From assembly GCA_946406115.1 (NCBI GenBank), contig OX291540.1, positions 7,932,563 to 7,996,562 on the forward strand: DNA of 64,000 bases, given 5' to 3'. This DNA is from Apoda limacodes (Eukaryota; Arthropoda; Insecta; Lepidoptera; Limacodidae). The notes below the pieces were generated by a model. The model worked only from the letters and a program-made list of their open reading frames with translations, had not been told where the DNA came from and searched no databases. Positions 33,050 through 44,579 of the stretch are shown here, in pieces. How positions within the stretch are numbered: position 1 is the stretch's first letter; each line of letters begins with the position of its first letter. The position numbers and the translations under genes are program-made.

Positions 33050-33408
33050 TATATCAATCCGTTACTGACTGATTTATCAACGCGCAGTTAAAACCACTAA
33101 ACGAATTGCGCTGAAATTTGGCACACATTTAGATATTAGGTGCGTTTTGTTGATGGCTTGAATGCGTTTATTGTCATAATCCTGCTAAGTTAAAAAGACG
33201 TAAATTCTGTATAACACAGTACAAAATCTTGCTTCATTCTCTTTGGTAGGATTACCGTATTATGTACATAATGTCGGTCAACAAAACGCCAGTATTATGA
33301 TGTAGGCGTGCGCTAACAAAGCATTTACCAAAACTCACCCCCTAAAGGGGCAAAACGGGGGTTCAAAGTTTGTATGGTGAGCCAAGATCGCGAGGTTAAT
33401 CCTTTAAC
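33050..33408 (+). repeat. Lepidoptera dispersed repeat (actgactg / gctgaaatttggc type)
   Basis: Contains the words ttactgactgatttatcaac, ctaaacgaattgcgctgaaa, tttggcacacatttagatat, ttatgatgtaggcgtgcgct and ccctaaaggggcaaaacggg in the order found in a very common non-coding moth repeat. A partial relative is at 62160-62395. Boundaries approximate. Confidence 0.6.
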
Positions 33409-33765
33409 TAAATAAGTAACCACCCATACTAATATTATAAATGCGAAAGTAACTCTGTTTGTCTGTCTGTTACCTCTCCATGCTTAAACTGCTGTACTAT
33501 TTAAGATGAAATTTAACATGGAGATAGTTTGAGACCCGGGAAAGGCAAAGGCTACTTGAAAATGTCAAGAGAGAGAGAGAGAGAGAAAAGATAGAGAGAA
33601 AGAGAGAGAGAGAGAGAAAGAAAGATTTTTTTTATCTATCAGTACAGTCGTACCTGACACACGCGCTTTTTTTATTTCTATAATTGAGGAGATGCCGTTG
33701 AAATCCTACACCGATAACCCAATTTAGGGCGGGTGGAACTGTGGGCAAAATTTAGTAAGGTATAA
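33409..33765 (+). repeat. Lepidoptera dispersed repeat (catactaatattataaatgc type)
   Basis: Reads catactaatattataaatg, ctgtttgtctgtctgttacc, gagatagtttgagacccggg and, after a GA-rich tract (33568-33626), cgttgaaatcctacaccgat and ttagggcgggtgg. The same order in reverse complement is at 55700-56090. Non-coding. Confidence 0.75.
33568..33626. repeat. GA-rich microsatellite
   Basis: About 59 bases of GA dinucleotide repeats interrupted by AAAAGATA and similar short breaks, lying inside the dispersed repeat at 33409-33765. Confidence 0.95.
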
Positions 33766-34735
33766 AATTAAAATATAGTAACTCTAAAAATAATTGAAGA
33801 CTTTAAACGTATCACATGGTGCCCGATGCAATCTGAAAAACAATAGGCAATTGAAATATATCCTTAATTTTGATTGTTTTTTTTAAATCAAACTATTTAC
33901 ATTGTAAATCTTGTTTATTAAAAGTTTCAATACAAAACATGTATGCTATTTATTTGTTCATACACTATAATATTATGTTTCGTTTGTGATTTTACAAAGA
34001 TTACCTATTGGACGCACGCAATAAAACAGTATTGTAATTAGTTTGTAAACCTAGTTGTAGTTAATTTAATTGACGATTCGAAAGTGTTCTTAGTAACCCA
34101 TTTGAATAAAAAGATTTTGATTTTGAAATAAAAACACCAAATAAAAATCTATTTGATTTATACTTATTTCTTTTTTTCTCTTTTTTCTTTCTGTCAATAT
34201 TATCTAGTCATTGTTAAAAAATCCTCAGATTAAAATTACATTTACAAATACCCTAAGAAACTTGCCATATACTTTAAAAGATTGACCATTTAAGCCATTT
34301 TTTGAATTTAAACAAGTCAAAGTAAAAGCTACGTTACCCTACTTTTAGCGTGGCCGAAAATGTTCTTGACTGGTTTTTCAATAATTGACGTCAGCAGATG
34401 TCTGGCAAGTAAAATAGAAATAATTGTATAACGTAATAATATATTTTTAAAAGATTTATTCGTAAAACTTTAATTGGTTTGACACCAGGCGGTAGCAAGA
34501 TGTGTTTGCTGCCGCTGAAGATAAATATCGATAATTTTTTATTAAAAAAATGCAAACTGCCACCTTGTTTCCTATTTTTTTAACAATTGTTCATTAAATA
34601 TTACATTTCGAAAATGTTTCAAATGTACATTTTTTTTTTTTAATAAATTCTTTTAATTTAAATATTAATTGCTTATACTTTTTTATTGATATTATTTTTA
34701 TCATATCATAAATTGTGTCTAAAAGCGCCTTTTAT
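33766..34735. other. A/T-rich interval
   Basis: No gene or recognised repeat. Dense T homopolymers at 34170-34190 and 34625-34640. Confidence 0.5.
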
Positions 34736-35140
34736 TTCTTTTTTTAAAAAGGGGGATGAAAATAAGACTATCACTTGGTCACAAAATATTTTCACTCGGG
34801 TGACGTATATTATATCCCTTACTACACTCAGGATTCTACTTTAAAATCCTTCGCTATGCACGGGATTCTAATCTGGATTCCTTCGCTAAGTTTTGGATTC
34901 AAAATTGCACCCTTGTTACAATTTGCTCCCTTCTAATAGATTGTACTATTTGAAATCTTATAAATATCTCTCTAAATTTGTAAATACTAGAAATATTATA
35001 TATATTTGGTGCAATTGGTGAATATCTGCTTATTAATATACCAGAAGCGTCTCACCAGGAAATAATGAAGAGCACTTACCCAAAGTGGCGCCCTTGCCTC
35101 TAATGTCATTACTACTGAAGGGCCTCACATAATTTTGTAA
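34736..35140 (+). repeat. Lepidoptera dispersed repeat (aggattctactttaaaatcc type)
   Basis: Contains the reiterated theme aggattctac / gggattctaat / tggattccttcgcta alternating with ccttcgctatgcacgggatt, preceded by atcacttggtcacaaaatat and actcgggtgacgtatat. I associate this arrangement with a common moth repeat from memory; the internal reiteration is visible directly. Non-coding. Confidence 0.4.
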
Positions 35141-35930
35141 TATTAAACGAGATAATAATTAATTATTGATCCAGAATTCTGTTATAAAAAATTGTATTAG
35201 CTAATATTACACATCAGTTTTAGTTTTTTTTAGAATTTAACTATAAAAATTTAAGAAATCGATTTAAGAGTTATAGGTTAAGTTAAGGTTAATTTATAAA
35301 TGTAGTTATTTACAATACGGATTATTATTTAATCTGGTATTGTATAATCTACATTAGTTAAAAAAATGGTATTTACAAGTCCTTAATTGCTGAAGTTGTT
35401 TTTTTAATATAATTCCGGTTATTAAGTGATACTAAACATATGCCTGACTTTTTTTTTCTGCTGGTTTCATATTCAAAGTCGCAAAGTAATATAAATGTTT
35501 AAAAACTGATCCGCCTGAACCTACCGCACATATAACTTCCCTTTCTTTTATACCAAAGTTATTTTTTTTTAATTATTGCACGCCATATAATAAATCCAAT
35601 ATCTCGGATTTTGTCTGTTAAAAAAAAATCAGCACAATTCATCAAATCAAAATTCAATCAAATTTCTAATACAAGTTGTATTGTTTTATTAAGATCGAAA
35701 AACTTATGTAAAAAAAAACGCTATATGGGATCTGCCTATTTAAAATTCTCAAAAGTTGATTTAATATGTGGATTCAGAACCCTCGAAAACCAACCAGATC
35801 TTAGTTTTATCCAAGCCAAAGAATTTAAGCCAAAAAATGGACGCCTTATGGTATCCGCTATCTTTGAAATAGTCGCAAATGATTTCCGCGCTCTCAAAAC
35901 GTAATAGTCTGGTCAAAATAAAAATTCACC
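35141..35930. other. Interval with one longer open frame
   Basis: The 97-codon plus frame at 35611-35904 is lysine- and phenylalanine-rich (A/T-driven) and matches no family known to me. It starts just before the left arm of the inverted repeat and is not called a gene. Confidence 0.4.
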
Positions 35931-37075
35931 CTTTCATATATTTCCAAGAAGCTGAATTTTTACATGAACAGCAATAACATAAATAGCATTATAATGAAAT
36001 TTTGTAAAATCCCCATCGATCCCATGTGTGCAAAAAAAATTATGCAAGGTCAAAGTTCGCAGAAATCGTTTTTTTGGATTTCTTTGTGAAACGGTTAGTT
36101 TTATTATAGAAATAGATCGGACAAAAATTGTAGATCATGCAATAATCTACAAAACTTATTCTTAAAAATGTTTCCCTTAGATTCACCATTCCTGAGCAAA
36201 AGCGATTCTATCATTTACTAAAGTTGTAATCACCATAATATGCACACGTTTCCACGATACCTATTCGGACTTAACGCGTTTTTTTAAAGTGGTTTTTCCA
36301 GTAGACATATATGTATATATATCTCTATAGATACATCAGTTGTTTCCTCGTTGATGTAAGGATCTTCTTCTGTTAGCGATTCAACATTTGAGCAAGGTTG
36401 GTCTTAACAACTGGAGAATGCTGTTGAATAAAATAAGGCTACTTTTTCGCAGCCGCATTTTGAATTTCACCCCTACTAGCAGTTGCAAATTTTTTTATTA
36501 AGGAACTTTTCTGGTTCAGGTGGGTCTAGTGTGTGGATTGGTTTCAATACATCATTTATTAGCTTCCAATCCCATTCTTCTGGGTCTGGAGCCTGATATA
36601 AATCGCGGCAAGTAAGTTGAACCTGCGCTCTAAAACATTTTCGGTTGGATTGCTCGATTGGAATATAACGTTTTAATTATACAAATAGTGAACCCAGTGT
36701 ATGCCTATGGAAACTTTTTTATTGGTTATGCTTATATTATGCGTCCAATGATGTATATAGGCAGCGTAGTCATGCATATTATGGGGACTACATCTTTGGT
36801 AAGTTTTACAATTGCTTTTCTCAGAAATGGTAAATCGTAGGGGAAAAAGTGCAAGGAAAATTTTGTAGAAAATTGCATGATCTACAATTTTCGTCGACCT
36901 ATTTTTATAATAAAACCAACTGTTTCGATAAAAAATCCAAAAAACCCAGCTTTGCGAACCTTGCATACATTTTTTTGCACACATGGCATCAATGGTGACT
37001 TTTCACAATTTCATTTTAATGGGATCCTTAATGTTCATTTAAAAATTCAGCTTCTTTGGATAGTACAGTGAAATC
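35931..37075. mobile_element. Large inverted repeat with about 300-bp arms
   Basis: The left arm (about 35945-36245) starts caagaagctgaatttttaca; the right arm (about 36770-37060) ends in its complement taaaaattcagcttctttgg. In between, paired blocks include gtgtgcaaaaaaaattatgc with gcatacatttttttgcacac, tttttttggatttcttt with its counterpart, tagatcatgcaat with attgcatgatcta, and caccataatatgcac with gcatattatgggg. Identity is perhaps 75-80 percent. Translated in matching frames, both arms give MCAKK and HNMH-like peptides, so the arms are old copies of one sequence. The centre is the CXC remnant at 36320-36660. The element class is unknown. Confidence 0.8.
36320..36660 (-). pseudogene. Decayed frame with CXC-type cysteine cluster
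   Basis: Reading the minus strand from about 36640: RAQVQLTCRDLYQAPDPEEW, DWKLINDVLKPIHTLD and PPEPEKFLNK, followed after stops by CNC, KCGCEKVALFYSTAF, SSC and QPCSNVESLTEEDP. The spacing C-x-C, C-x-C-x-K-x-x-L-x-(C)-S-x-x-(C)-x-x-C-x(4)-C-x-N resembles the CXC (tesmin/TSO1-like) cluster at the C-terminus of proteins found in many insect repeats, normally preceded by a W-x-W-K...L-x-P-I-x-T segment as here. Two cysteines are replaced (Tyr, Phe) and stops interrupt it. It probably derives from the element whose arms surround it. Confidence 0.6.
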
Positions 37076-38570
37076 ATTTTTAATACAAGCAAAAATTGCA
37101 CATTAAGGCGAGAACTTTATTTATGCTTTTAACGTAACTAAGTTAATATTCAATATAGTGTCACATAATAAACTATTTTGTATGATTACTAGTATACTTA
37201 CGTAAATAAGTAAGGTTTTACAAGAACTGTACTATTCCGATTACTATAACAGGTGCTTCAGTAATTTTGTTAACTTATAATATTATTTTAAATGCTATGA
37301 CACATAGTTACATTTTTTGCAGTTGGTATGCGTTAGCAATGACTTGTAATGAATTAAATTACTTCTCTACGTGAAATCTATGGTCATGCTTACTCAGATA
37401 TGTTTCATCTTTATGAGATCTTTATGTTCTTATCTTGGAAGATTCGGCGAAGTCACTATAGCATATTTTCAAAGATTGAAGGATTTTTGCGCCCAATAAC
37501 TTGCCCAAGGAAAACGAATATTCTTCCCAGAATTTAAATTAGAATAAATTGGGTATTTAGATTATATTATGTGTAGATAGCTCACAAGGAAATATTTTCA
37601 ATAGTTTTTCTTAATATATTTATATATTTTATCATTTTTCAACATTCATTCATTCATTCATCAACTTTAAATATGTTACATAAAAATAAAAAGAATTCTT
37701 ATATTGAAACTTCAGAAGTTTTCCAAGTATGCTTTTATGTTCAACGTTCCAGAATTTCGTGTTGAATTTAGTGCAACTAAATAGAGACTTTTGCCACAAT
37801 GTTTGTGTCAGACAACTTTAAAGGGCTTTTAACTTAAGTGGTGAAATTTTGTATTCAGCTTGCTGCAGCTAAAAAACCGTTTCTTCGCAACTTTTTGTAC
37901 CTGATAACGTAAAATTGCTTTTAGCAACTCTAAGCGATACAATATTGCGACTTCTAGTTATATTATTTATTATACAGATAATTCTCTTAAATTCTGGTTA
38001 AATACAGGCATAATAATATTAGCGAGGGTGCAATGCGCTTCTAGATGAAACTGATGAACATATTCGTATTTATTATAAATAGTATTCTATTGTAAGAAGT
38101 AAAAGAAAATAAATATCCATTTATATTATGATTGTAGGGGACGTCCCCATAAGGCTAGTTGGGGTCGCTTAGTTGTACTACTACTAGGGAATAATGAGCT
38201 TCTAGCAAATTTTCTTTTATTAGATCTTGATCAAATCTGATTACTGCCCGCTTGAGGAGCGGGAACAAAGACGCACTTTTGATCCCTATGGGCTCTTTAT
38301 TTTACGTTGAAAAGCATTCTCAAGTCCAAAAATTGCATCAATATTGAACAGTATATAAAATAAATAGCATTTTTGAAAATAAAGTCAGATGGGTACGTGA
38401 GTAAAAACAATCGAAGGTACCTACTTACGGGAGAAAATTTAGAAAAAATATTAATGAAGCCTCTGACGATAAATATTTATACACTAAGGTAACATGAAAA
38501 ATTGTTATTGTATTAAAATTTTGAGTATGTATGTTTTTTTGGCTTATGTTTTTATTTAATTACTAGCAAA
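37076..38570. other. 1.5 kb A/T-rich interval
   Basis: No gene recognised. Words attcattcattcattcatc (37645) form a small ATTC tandem run. A G/C-richer patch at 38135-38310 (ggacgtccccataaggctag, cccgcttgaggagcgggaac with hairpin cccgct / agcggg) has no assignment. Confidence 0.45.
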
Positions 38571-38704
38571 TGTAATGAAAAACGTTGTGTGTAACACAGG
38601 TGGTACGGAAATTATAAACTAGAGTCAATAAAGCCTAAGGCCGAAGACCTAAGGCTTCTAAATAGCCTCTCGTTAGCAATTTATTCTTACCGCCCTTAAT
38701 ACAC
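38571..38704 (+). repeat. cctaaggc dispersed repeat, copy A
   Basis: Reads atgtaatgaaaaacgttgtg, gtgtaacacaggtggtacgg, taaagcctaaggccgaagac and ctaaggcttctaaatagcct. The copy at 53636-53740 shares these in order. Internally the CCTAAGGC word is reiterated. Non-coding. Confidence 0.65.
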
Positions 38705-38847
38705 AATGTACCATTAAGTCTAAGGGAGTGAATTAGTAAATGAATGTTTATGAGGAAAAACTGTCGAATAAAAACTTATCTTATAACTTTTTAATTAACA
38801 AACATTTTTCGATATATTAATCCTCATTTTTTTTGGTTTTTATTGGT

Positions 38848-39824
38848 ACGTAGGGGGAGGGGGGGCACATTGATGCACAAAAATTCAACCTCTTTTTTAA
38901 TGGACAAAAAGCATCATATTTGGATATTTATTTTGACGTGTGCATTGGCCAATACGTCAGTTTACATTCTGGTTACGAAATAGCCGCTAAAAGTAATTAG
39001 GTATAGAGATATACTGATTTTAATATAAAAACGTTTTTGCATCAATGTACCCCACCAGAGGGGTACTTTGATACATAAGGTTGGGGCAATTTGATGCTTA
39101 TTTAAAATCCATGAAAACTGCAATATATACCATAACCTAAATTGTATAATTACTTAAAATTAACAAATAAACCATATTATTAATTGAGATCATAAAATAC
39201 TTTATTAAGCGTGTAAACATTACTTACAATCAGTCTCTTACGTTTCTTAAAGAAAATAAAGAAGAAAACAATATTGTCATCATCTAACTAGACTTTATTA
39301 CTATCTTAATTATCAAATTAGTTATATACCTAACTACTCAGTAATCAGACATTTAACTTGAACATGGTTAATGCAAATATATTATAACGTAATAAAACCT
39401 CCTATCAATAATACGTATCATTGTACCCCGCACCTTACTGAATCAAAGTGCCCCAATGGACTTATTCCACAAACAACTAATTTTTAAAATTATTTATTAA
39501 AATTGTACTCAAAAAAATATTTAAGAACACTTTTAAATATATTTACTTGCCTTTGGCAACATAAAACAAAAAAAAAAACTAATAAGACGGTGCTGAGACA
39601 CGATCACAAATCGGCTGAAATTTTAGTTGGCAGCAGCATAAACACGTTTGTGACCGCTGAAGGCCAATGACGAACTAGTAGCGACCGGCGTCACAACTGT
39701 CATTCTAACGCATGTACTTGAGCGTTCTAGTGACGTGCCAGAATGCGTAGTGTTTTTCAGTTTTTAAATATAGGTACTGTATAAATGTGCCCCGTGCATC
39801 AATGTGCCCCCCCTCCCCCTACGT
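38848..39824. mobile_element. 977-bp element with perfect 31-bp G-rich TIRs
   Basis: The left end acgtagggggagggggggca... (38848-38878) and the right end (39794-39824) are exact reverse complements over 31 bp. Inside, the end motif ggggcacattgatgc recurs diverged at gcatcaatgtacccc, ggggtactttgatac, ggggcaatttgatgc, gtatcattgtacccc, gaatcaaagtgcccc and atgtgccccgtgc, clustered within about 250 bases of the left end and 400 of the right end. That looks like reiterated transposase-binding sites. There is no long frame, so it is non-autonomous. Target-site duplication unclear; superfamily not assigned. Confidence 0.9.
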
Positions 39825-39839
39825 GTTTTCTTTCTTTAT

Positions 39840-39903
39840 CTATACCACAGATTATACAATACTATACTAGTCTATACCACAGATTCTATATTACTATACT
39901 AGT
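39840..39903. repeat. 32-bp tandem duplication
   Basis: Two copies of a 32-bp unit beginning ctataccacagatt and ending actatactagt (39840-39871 and 39872-39903), with three to four differences. It lies 16 bases outside the right TIR of the preceding element. Confidence 0.9.
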
Positions 39904-42489
39904 ACCTATACCTACATTAAAATATCTTTGTTTGGCTTATATATGTTTACTATTTTATATTGTACTTTTGTATCTTGTGTTCACAAATTCAAATTCAAAA
40001 AAAAATGTATTTTCATCAAACTTTATGTTCATCCTGATATTTAACCGTCCCAGAAATATAAGCTTCACCGACTTAAATAAGAGCGTCGTCAATATGGTGG
40101 AAAAAGTATGGCAACATTTTGCGTGCATAGACGTAAAGAAATATCGTTAAATCGATGACGTATAAAAAAAGATTGTGTTCTATTCAGAATCCTTACGTGC
40201 TTAATCCGAAAGAGTGCTTAAGGGCAAATGAAGCGCTTACGGGGCGATGAGTATTCAAAGGCATATTGAGTAAATGTATATTTTTTACCAACGAAAGATC
40301 CTAAAGATGATATACCTACGGCAGAAGATCTAAGGCGTACAGCAGGTGTAGGTATGTTATTATATGTAAGATAATTCAAATTACATTATCAACTTTTTAA
40401 TGGATTTTTGTTTATATTCATGTAATCGAAGTCTTTGAGGCTTTCAACAGAATAAAATCCTGAAATTTTTCCTATTTTGTTACAAATGCTACGTTTTTAA
40501 ATCAAATTTTTTTTCTAATTTTTTGTTATGAATTTAAGCTTTAGCATAACAAAGATCAAATATAATAAATTTATATTTGATCTTTTAGCACCTATTTGAC
40601 TAATTTTAGCACCTAGTTTTGCGTCACATAATATTTTTTATATTTCAAGTTTTATAGCTTTTTAATAAAATTTGCATAAAAACTCAACGTTTACGAAGTT
40701 TGTCTGGCTTTACGCCTTAAAGGTACTTAAGAACCAAAGATATAAAGTAAATATACTGATATGAGTACAAGTAAATATGTACGCAAGTTTCATTATTTTC
40801 TCAACAGGTTTTATTTGTATTTTTTTTTGTTTACTTAAATTTTATTATTTTATGATTAACGCCACAAAAACTAATGGATACACAAGTTCAGATATGTTAA
40901 TTTAAGTTATTTATAGAGGTGTCCTATGCCCATAAGTGGGTGTCTTTACGTGATAGTTTATTAAGGGTAAAATAAAGTAATAACATAATATAATTATATA
41001 AATTATTATAATATGAGTGAAGAATTTAATAATGAAATTTTTTTTGTTAAATGTATATTTAAAATTTTATCTGAATTAAATTTTAATAAGCAACAGTAAT
41101 GTATAACGGTAAAAGTTTCTATATGTAGTACTTTGAGGATCGAGATGCGTTGGGGATCATATAGGCCGTAATGCGTTTAGTTTCATCCGAGTGCAGACTT
41201 GAATAACGCAACTCAAACCGGGACTAAGAGAGATAAAATAATAAAAATATAAAACCAGGACATTACCAATATGCAGTAAATACGGTAGGATCAATGTGAA
41301 GGTAAGGTTTTAGCGTACGCTTACAGCGGAATTGAGACATACCAATTCGTATTAATAATTTAGACTCCTGTAATAATTCAACTTATGTAACTCATGTCTT
41401 AAGTACTCGTAAAGTTTTTTTATGTCTGAGCAACTAATTGAGTAGATTTAGTTTTTTTTACCACAGACATTGTAGATTTTTTTATTGTTGAAGGAACGGT
41501 TAATGTGACAGTAAAAACAAGGATGACGCGATATGAAACTAAGCGTGTGTGAGTGCTGCTACACCGTAATTCACTGAGATATTCATTGAAATACATTAAA
41601 TAAATTAACAGTTTATTATACATCATTGTTGTCTCAGGGTCCAATATCACGGCTATGCTTTATGAAATAAATAAATATTGGCTTAGAACTTTACGGAAAT
41701 CCAATTTTGTGTAAAAAAGTACGGTGAGCGTATCGAGCATTTACAATACAACAGAATCAATGACAATACAACAGAGTAAAACTACGTAGGTACATTATGG
41801 CAATGTGAAAAAGTTACATATATTCAGGACGGAACGACAGGGTTGCATTTACCGTGGTGGTATATGCAACTGTGTATAAATACAAAACAAAATACCCGAT
41901 TTTACTATTTAAAATAATATGTCATATCAATTTATTTTAAAGAAAAATTGGTGACTTCAAACGAACGGTTTCAGAGATGACATGAAAATCGGTAACAGTG
42001 TACAAAGGAGTTGCGTATCATTATGACATACAATATAAATAAAAGTAAACTGACTGACTGATTATAACAACTCACAGCATAAAGAACAGCTTAAAAAATT
42101 TTCTTAGAATATGTATTATAATAGCGGATTACGTAACAAATAATAAAAAGTTCAATATGTAAAAATTTAAGCTTTGATAGTTTTTCGTTAATGTTTCCGA
42201 AACATTTTTTCTAAAACTTTGCGCAGTTGGAACTGCGGGAATGTTAAAATATAATATAATATAATGTGTTATTGCATGGTAAAAATAAATCTAGTTTAGT
42301 TTTTATTTTTATTATTATGCTTTATTTAAGCATTCAAATAGGTTACTATGCTATATTAAATATAAATCTTATTATCTAGTTATCAGCGTGTAATTTCTAC
42401 GGCAAGTCCATGATATATGCAATAAGAAAGTGTGCTATAAAAGATTTATCTCGGACTATAGTTCGACTTTGTGGAATTTATTTACAACA
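39904..42489. other. 2.6 kb A/T-rich interval with a strong hairpin
   Basis: A perfect 15-bp inverted repeat aaagatcaaatataa / ttatatttgatcttt with a 5-base loop lies at 40551-40565 and 40571-40585. The 121-codon plus frame at 39785-40150 starts inside the TIR of the neighbouring element, is low-complexity, and is not called. The frame at 41420-41650 (-) is also unsupported. A piece aaactgactgactgatt (42047) hints at the 33050-type repeat. Confidence 0.5.
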
Positions 42490-42612
42490 AGTCTGACTCG
42501 CACTTTAATCTTTTTAGAAACCTTCCCCGGCGTGTGGATAACAACTTACCAAAATTTCATTGCAATCGGTTTACCCTTATTGCGCGAGTCCGAGTCGCAC
42601 TTAACCCTTCTG
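42490..42612 (-). repeat. Dispersed repeat family 2, partial tandem, minus
   Basis: On the minus strand: gtgcgactcggactcgcgca, ataagggtaaaccgattgca, gaaattttggtaagttgtta and cacacgccggggaaggtttc, followed by the start of a second unit agtgcgagtcagac. The same unit is tandem at 61924-62130. Non-coding. Confidence 0.8.
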
Positions 42613-43339
42613 GAAAATCCTTTCTTTTTAGATGCCTACGTCATACAAAGAAAACACTCTCCAAGCTACTCTTTACGATCAGCGGTTTGGTATCAATTTA
42701 TTTCAACGACTTGACGCAGAAAGACAGATAACAACGCAAGCCTTAAAACTACGTTTTAGTTAAATTAAGTAATTATAATCAATCACTAAGCTGTTATTAT
42801 ATTCCTCAAAACCTATATGGATCAAAGCCGTAGTAACGATGTAGTAACGTTATAAAGCAGTGGTAAGACTGCCAACGAAGATACGAGTATAAACATTGAT
42901 ATAATGTGTATGTGAGATAAAATAATTTTAATATCAGTTTTAGACAAATACATTCTTATTTTGTCAAATCATAGTATCAAATATGAGAATAGTATGTAGA
43001 AGCACTAGTCACAGTTTCTTTATATAAAAAAATAATAATGTTTCTGGGTTTCAATTCATCCAATTACTATAAAACTAGGATTTTTGAATAATAACACAAA
43101 CTTTAAAAGAGGTAGCGCACATGTTTTTTTAAGGGTTAGTGTTAAATAAGAACTATTACTTAATTTATTATATCTTTTTGTGTATATTAAAAAAGAAATA
43201 TTATTTTCTTGCAGAATATCGCTAAAACTGGAGACAGCTCCTTTGTAACACAATATGATTTCTACGACTGATAAAATAAGAAGATCATTTTTTCATCTCG
43301 GCTATGGAAATAATTCTTTTGCAGAGAAATTGTGTATAT
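42613..43339. other. A/T-rich interval
   Basis: The 65-codon minus frame at 43056-43253 lies downstream of the copia fragment but shows no copia motif. Nothing else recognised. Confidence 0.4.
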
Positions 43340-44575
43340 TGGTGAAATATGAAACATCAGATTATTTGCATGATTTCACACTGTTCTTGTAATATTTTTG
43401 GTCCTTGTACATTTATCAGCATATCTGCCACTTTTATTAGTGTTTCTAGTACCGATTTACCCGGGTACATTTTGCATGCTATTAAAATGCCGTTTTATTT
43501 TCATTTGGCAGATCATGTTCTAAATTCACTATGTCTTTTTTTCCCAGTAATAGTTAAATTAGAATTTTTGTGAATTTGCTCTTTATTCTTTGTGAACACT
43601 ACAGAGCCATCTTTATTAGTAACACAATTAACAGTCAAAAGATTGACATTTGACATTGAGTCATGAAATCGCATGACATTAAATGGACTATACCTGATCC
43701 TCTTGCTTCCATTTTTTCGTCGTTGGCTGCGTAAACTGCAGAATCTTTCTCTTCAAAATTACTAAGAGTCGGGGTCATTAGCTTCCAGAATCAAGTATTA
43801 ATTTTACTAAATTTTGTTTAAATTTTTCTGTAAGAAAAGCGACATTTTCGGATTTTTTATCATTATGTTTTTTCTTGAATAAACAATTTTCCTCGTTATG
43901 GTTAATTTTCTTACAAATTAAGCAGCAACTGTCTTTATGGTTGTATCTTTTGCAAATAATGCACATCTTACAATCCTTTTTTAGATGGCCTGTTTTTTGA
44001 CATTTAAAACATTTTATATTTTCATTCTCTGCTTTAAAAAAAACTTATTTGTGCTCCTTTCTGAAAATCTGTTTTCTTCTGACAAAAGTCTGTTAGATAA
44101 ATTGGTAAGTGTCTTTTATAATCTGATGTTGATGCTGTTATATATTTATACTGGCTCGGTACGCAGGTTAATATTTTTGATATCACCATGTCATCATCAA
44201 TGTTTTGGTATATATTATTTTATGTACATGATTCTCAATTTTCAATATCCGAGATTAGCTGTGACATTGACTGGTTTTAACTTTTAAAATTGAAGAACTC
44301 TTGTAGCAAAGAAGACTTATTTCTTTCTTTAGTCCCTTCAAATACTGCACATAGCTTTCTATACATTTCATAAGCATTTTTGCTATTTATTATATGAGTT
44401 TTTAGCTTTCCATCTATGGAATTCAATATCAACTCTTTACCTTTTTGTCTATAATTTGAAAGTCTGGTTTTCATCTTTTCTGGGTCTGGTTCTTTCAACA
44501 CTTCCGCTAGATAAGATGCCGACACATGTATATAAAACTCGAATTTCCACATTTTCACAAGTTATTCTATATTTT
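43340..44575 (-). mobile_element. Ty1/copia retrotransposon fragment: Gag, protease start, integrase start
   Basis: Reading from 44575 down: WKFEFYIHV and SASYLAEVLKEPDP, SIDGKLKTHIINSKNAYEMY, VFEGT and LLQEFFNFK match the Gag (UBN2-like) domain of copia elements (44290-44560). Then, after frameshifts, come KTLTNLSNRLL-like sequence, three CCHC-type zinc knuckles in about 45 residues (CFKCQKTGHLKKDC, CIICKRYNHKDSCC, CLICKKINHNEENC; 43890-44015) and LILDSGS, the Asp protease motif (Asp codon 43790-43792). Below this, NLLTVNCVTNKDGSVVFTK and a GKSVLETLIKVAD segment resemble the start of integrase. Stops and frameshifts occur between domains. LTRs, RT and RNase H are absent, so it is a broken copy. 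N-terminus truncated at 44575. Confidence 0.85.
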
Positions 44576-44579
44576 ATTA

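Noticed and set aside
36673..36984. 103-codon minus frame as a gene
   Set aside because: It lies in the right arm of the inverted repeat, and the counterpart in the left arm has stops; treated as element sequence.
39785..40150. 121-codon plus-strand frame, the longest in the window
   Set aside because: It begins inside the right TIR of the 38848-39824 element and runs through a 32-bp tandem duplication and A/T-rich low-complexity sequence. It has no motif and no plausible promoter or splice context.
43985..44287. 100-codon plus frame with hydrophobic segments
   Set aside because: It is antisense to the copia Gag and zinc-knuckle region.
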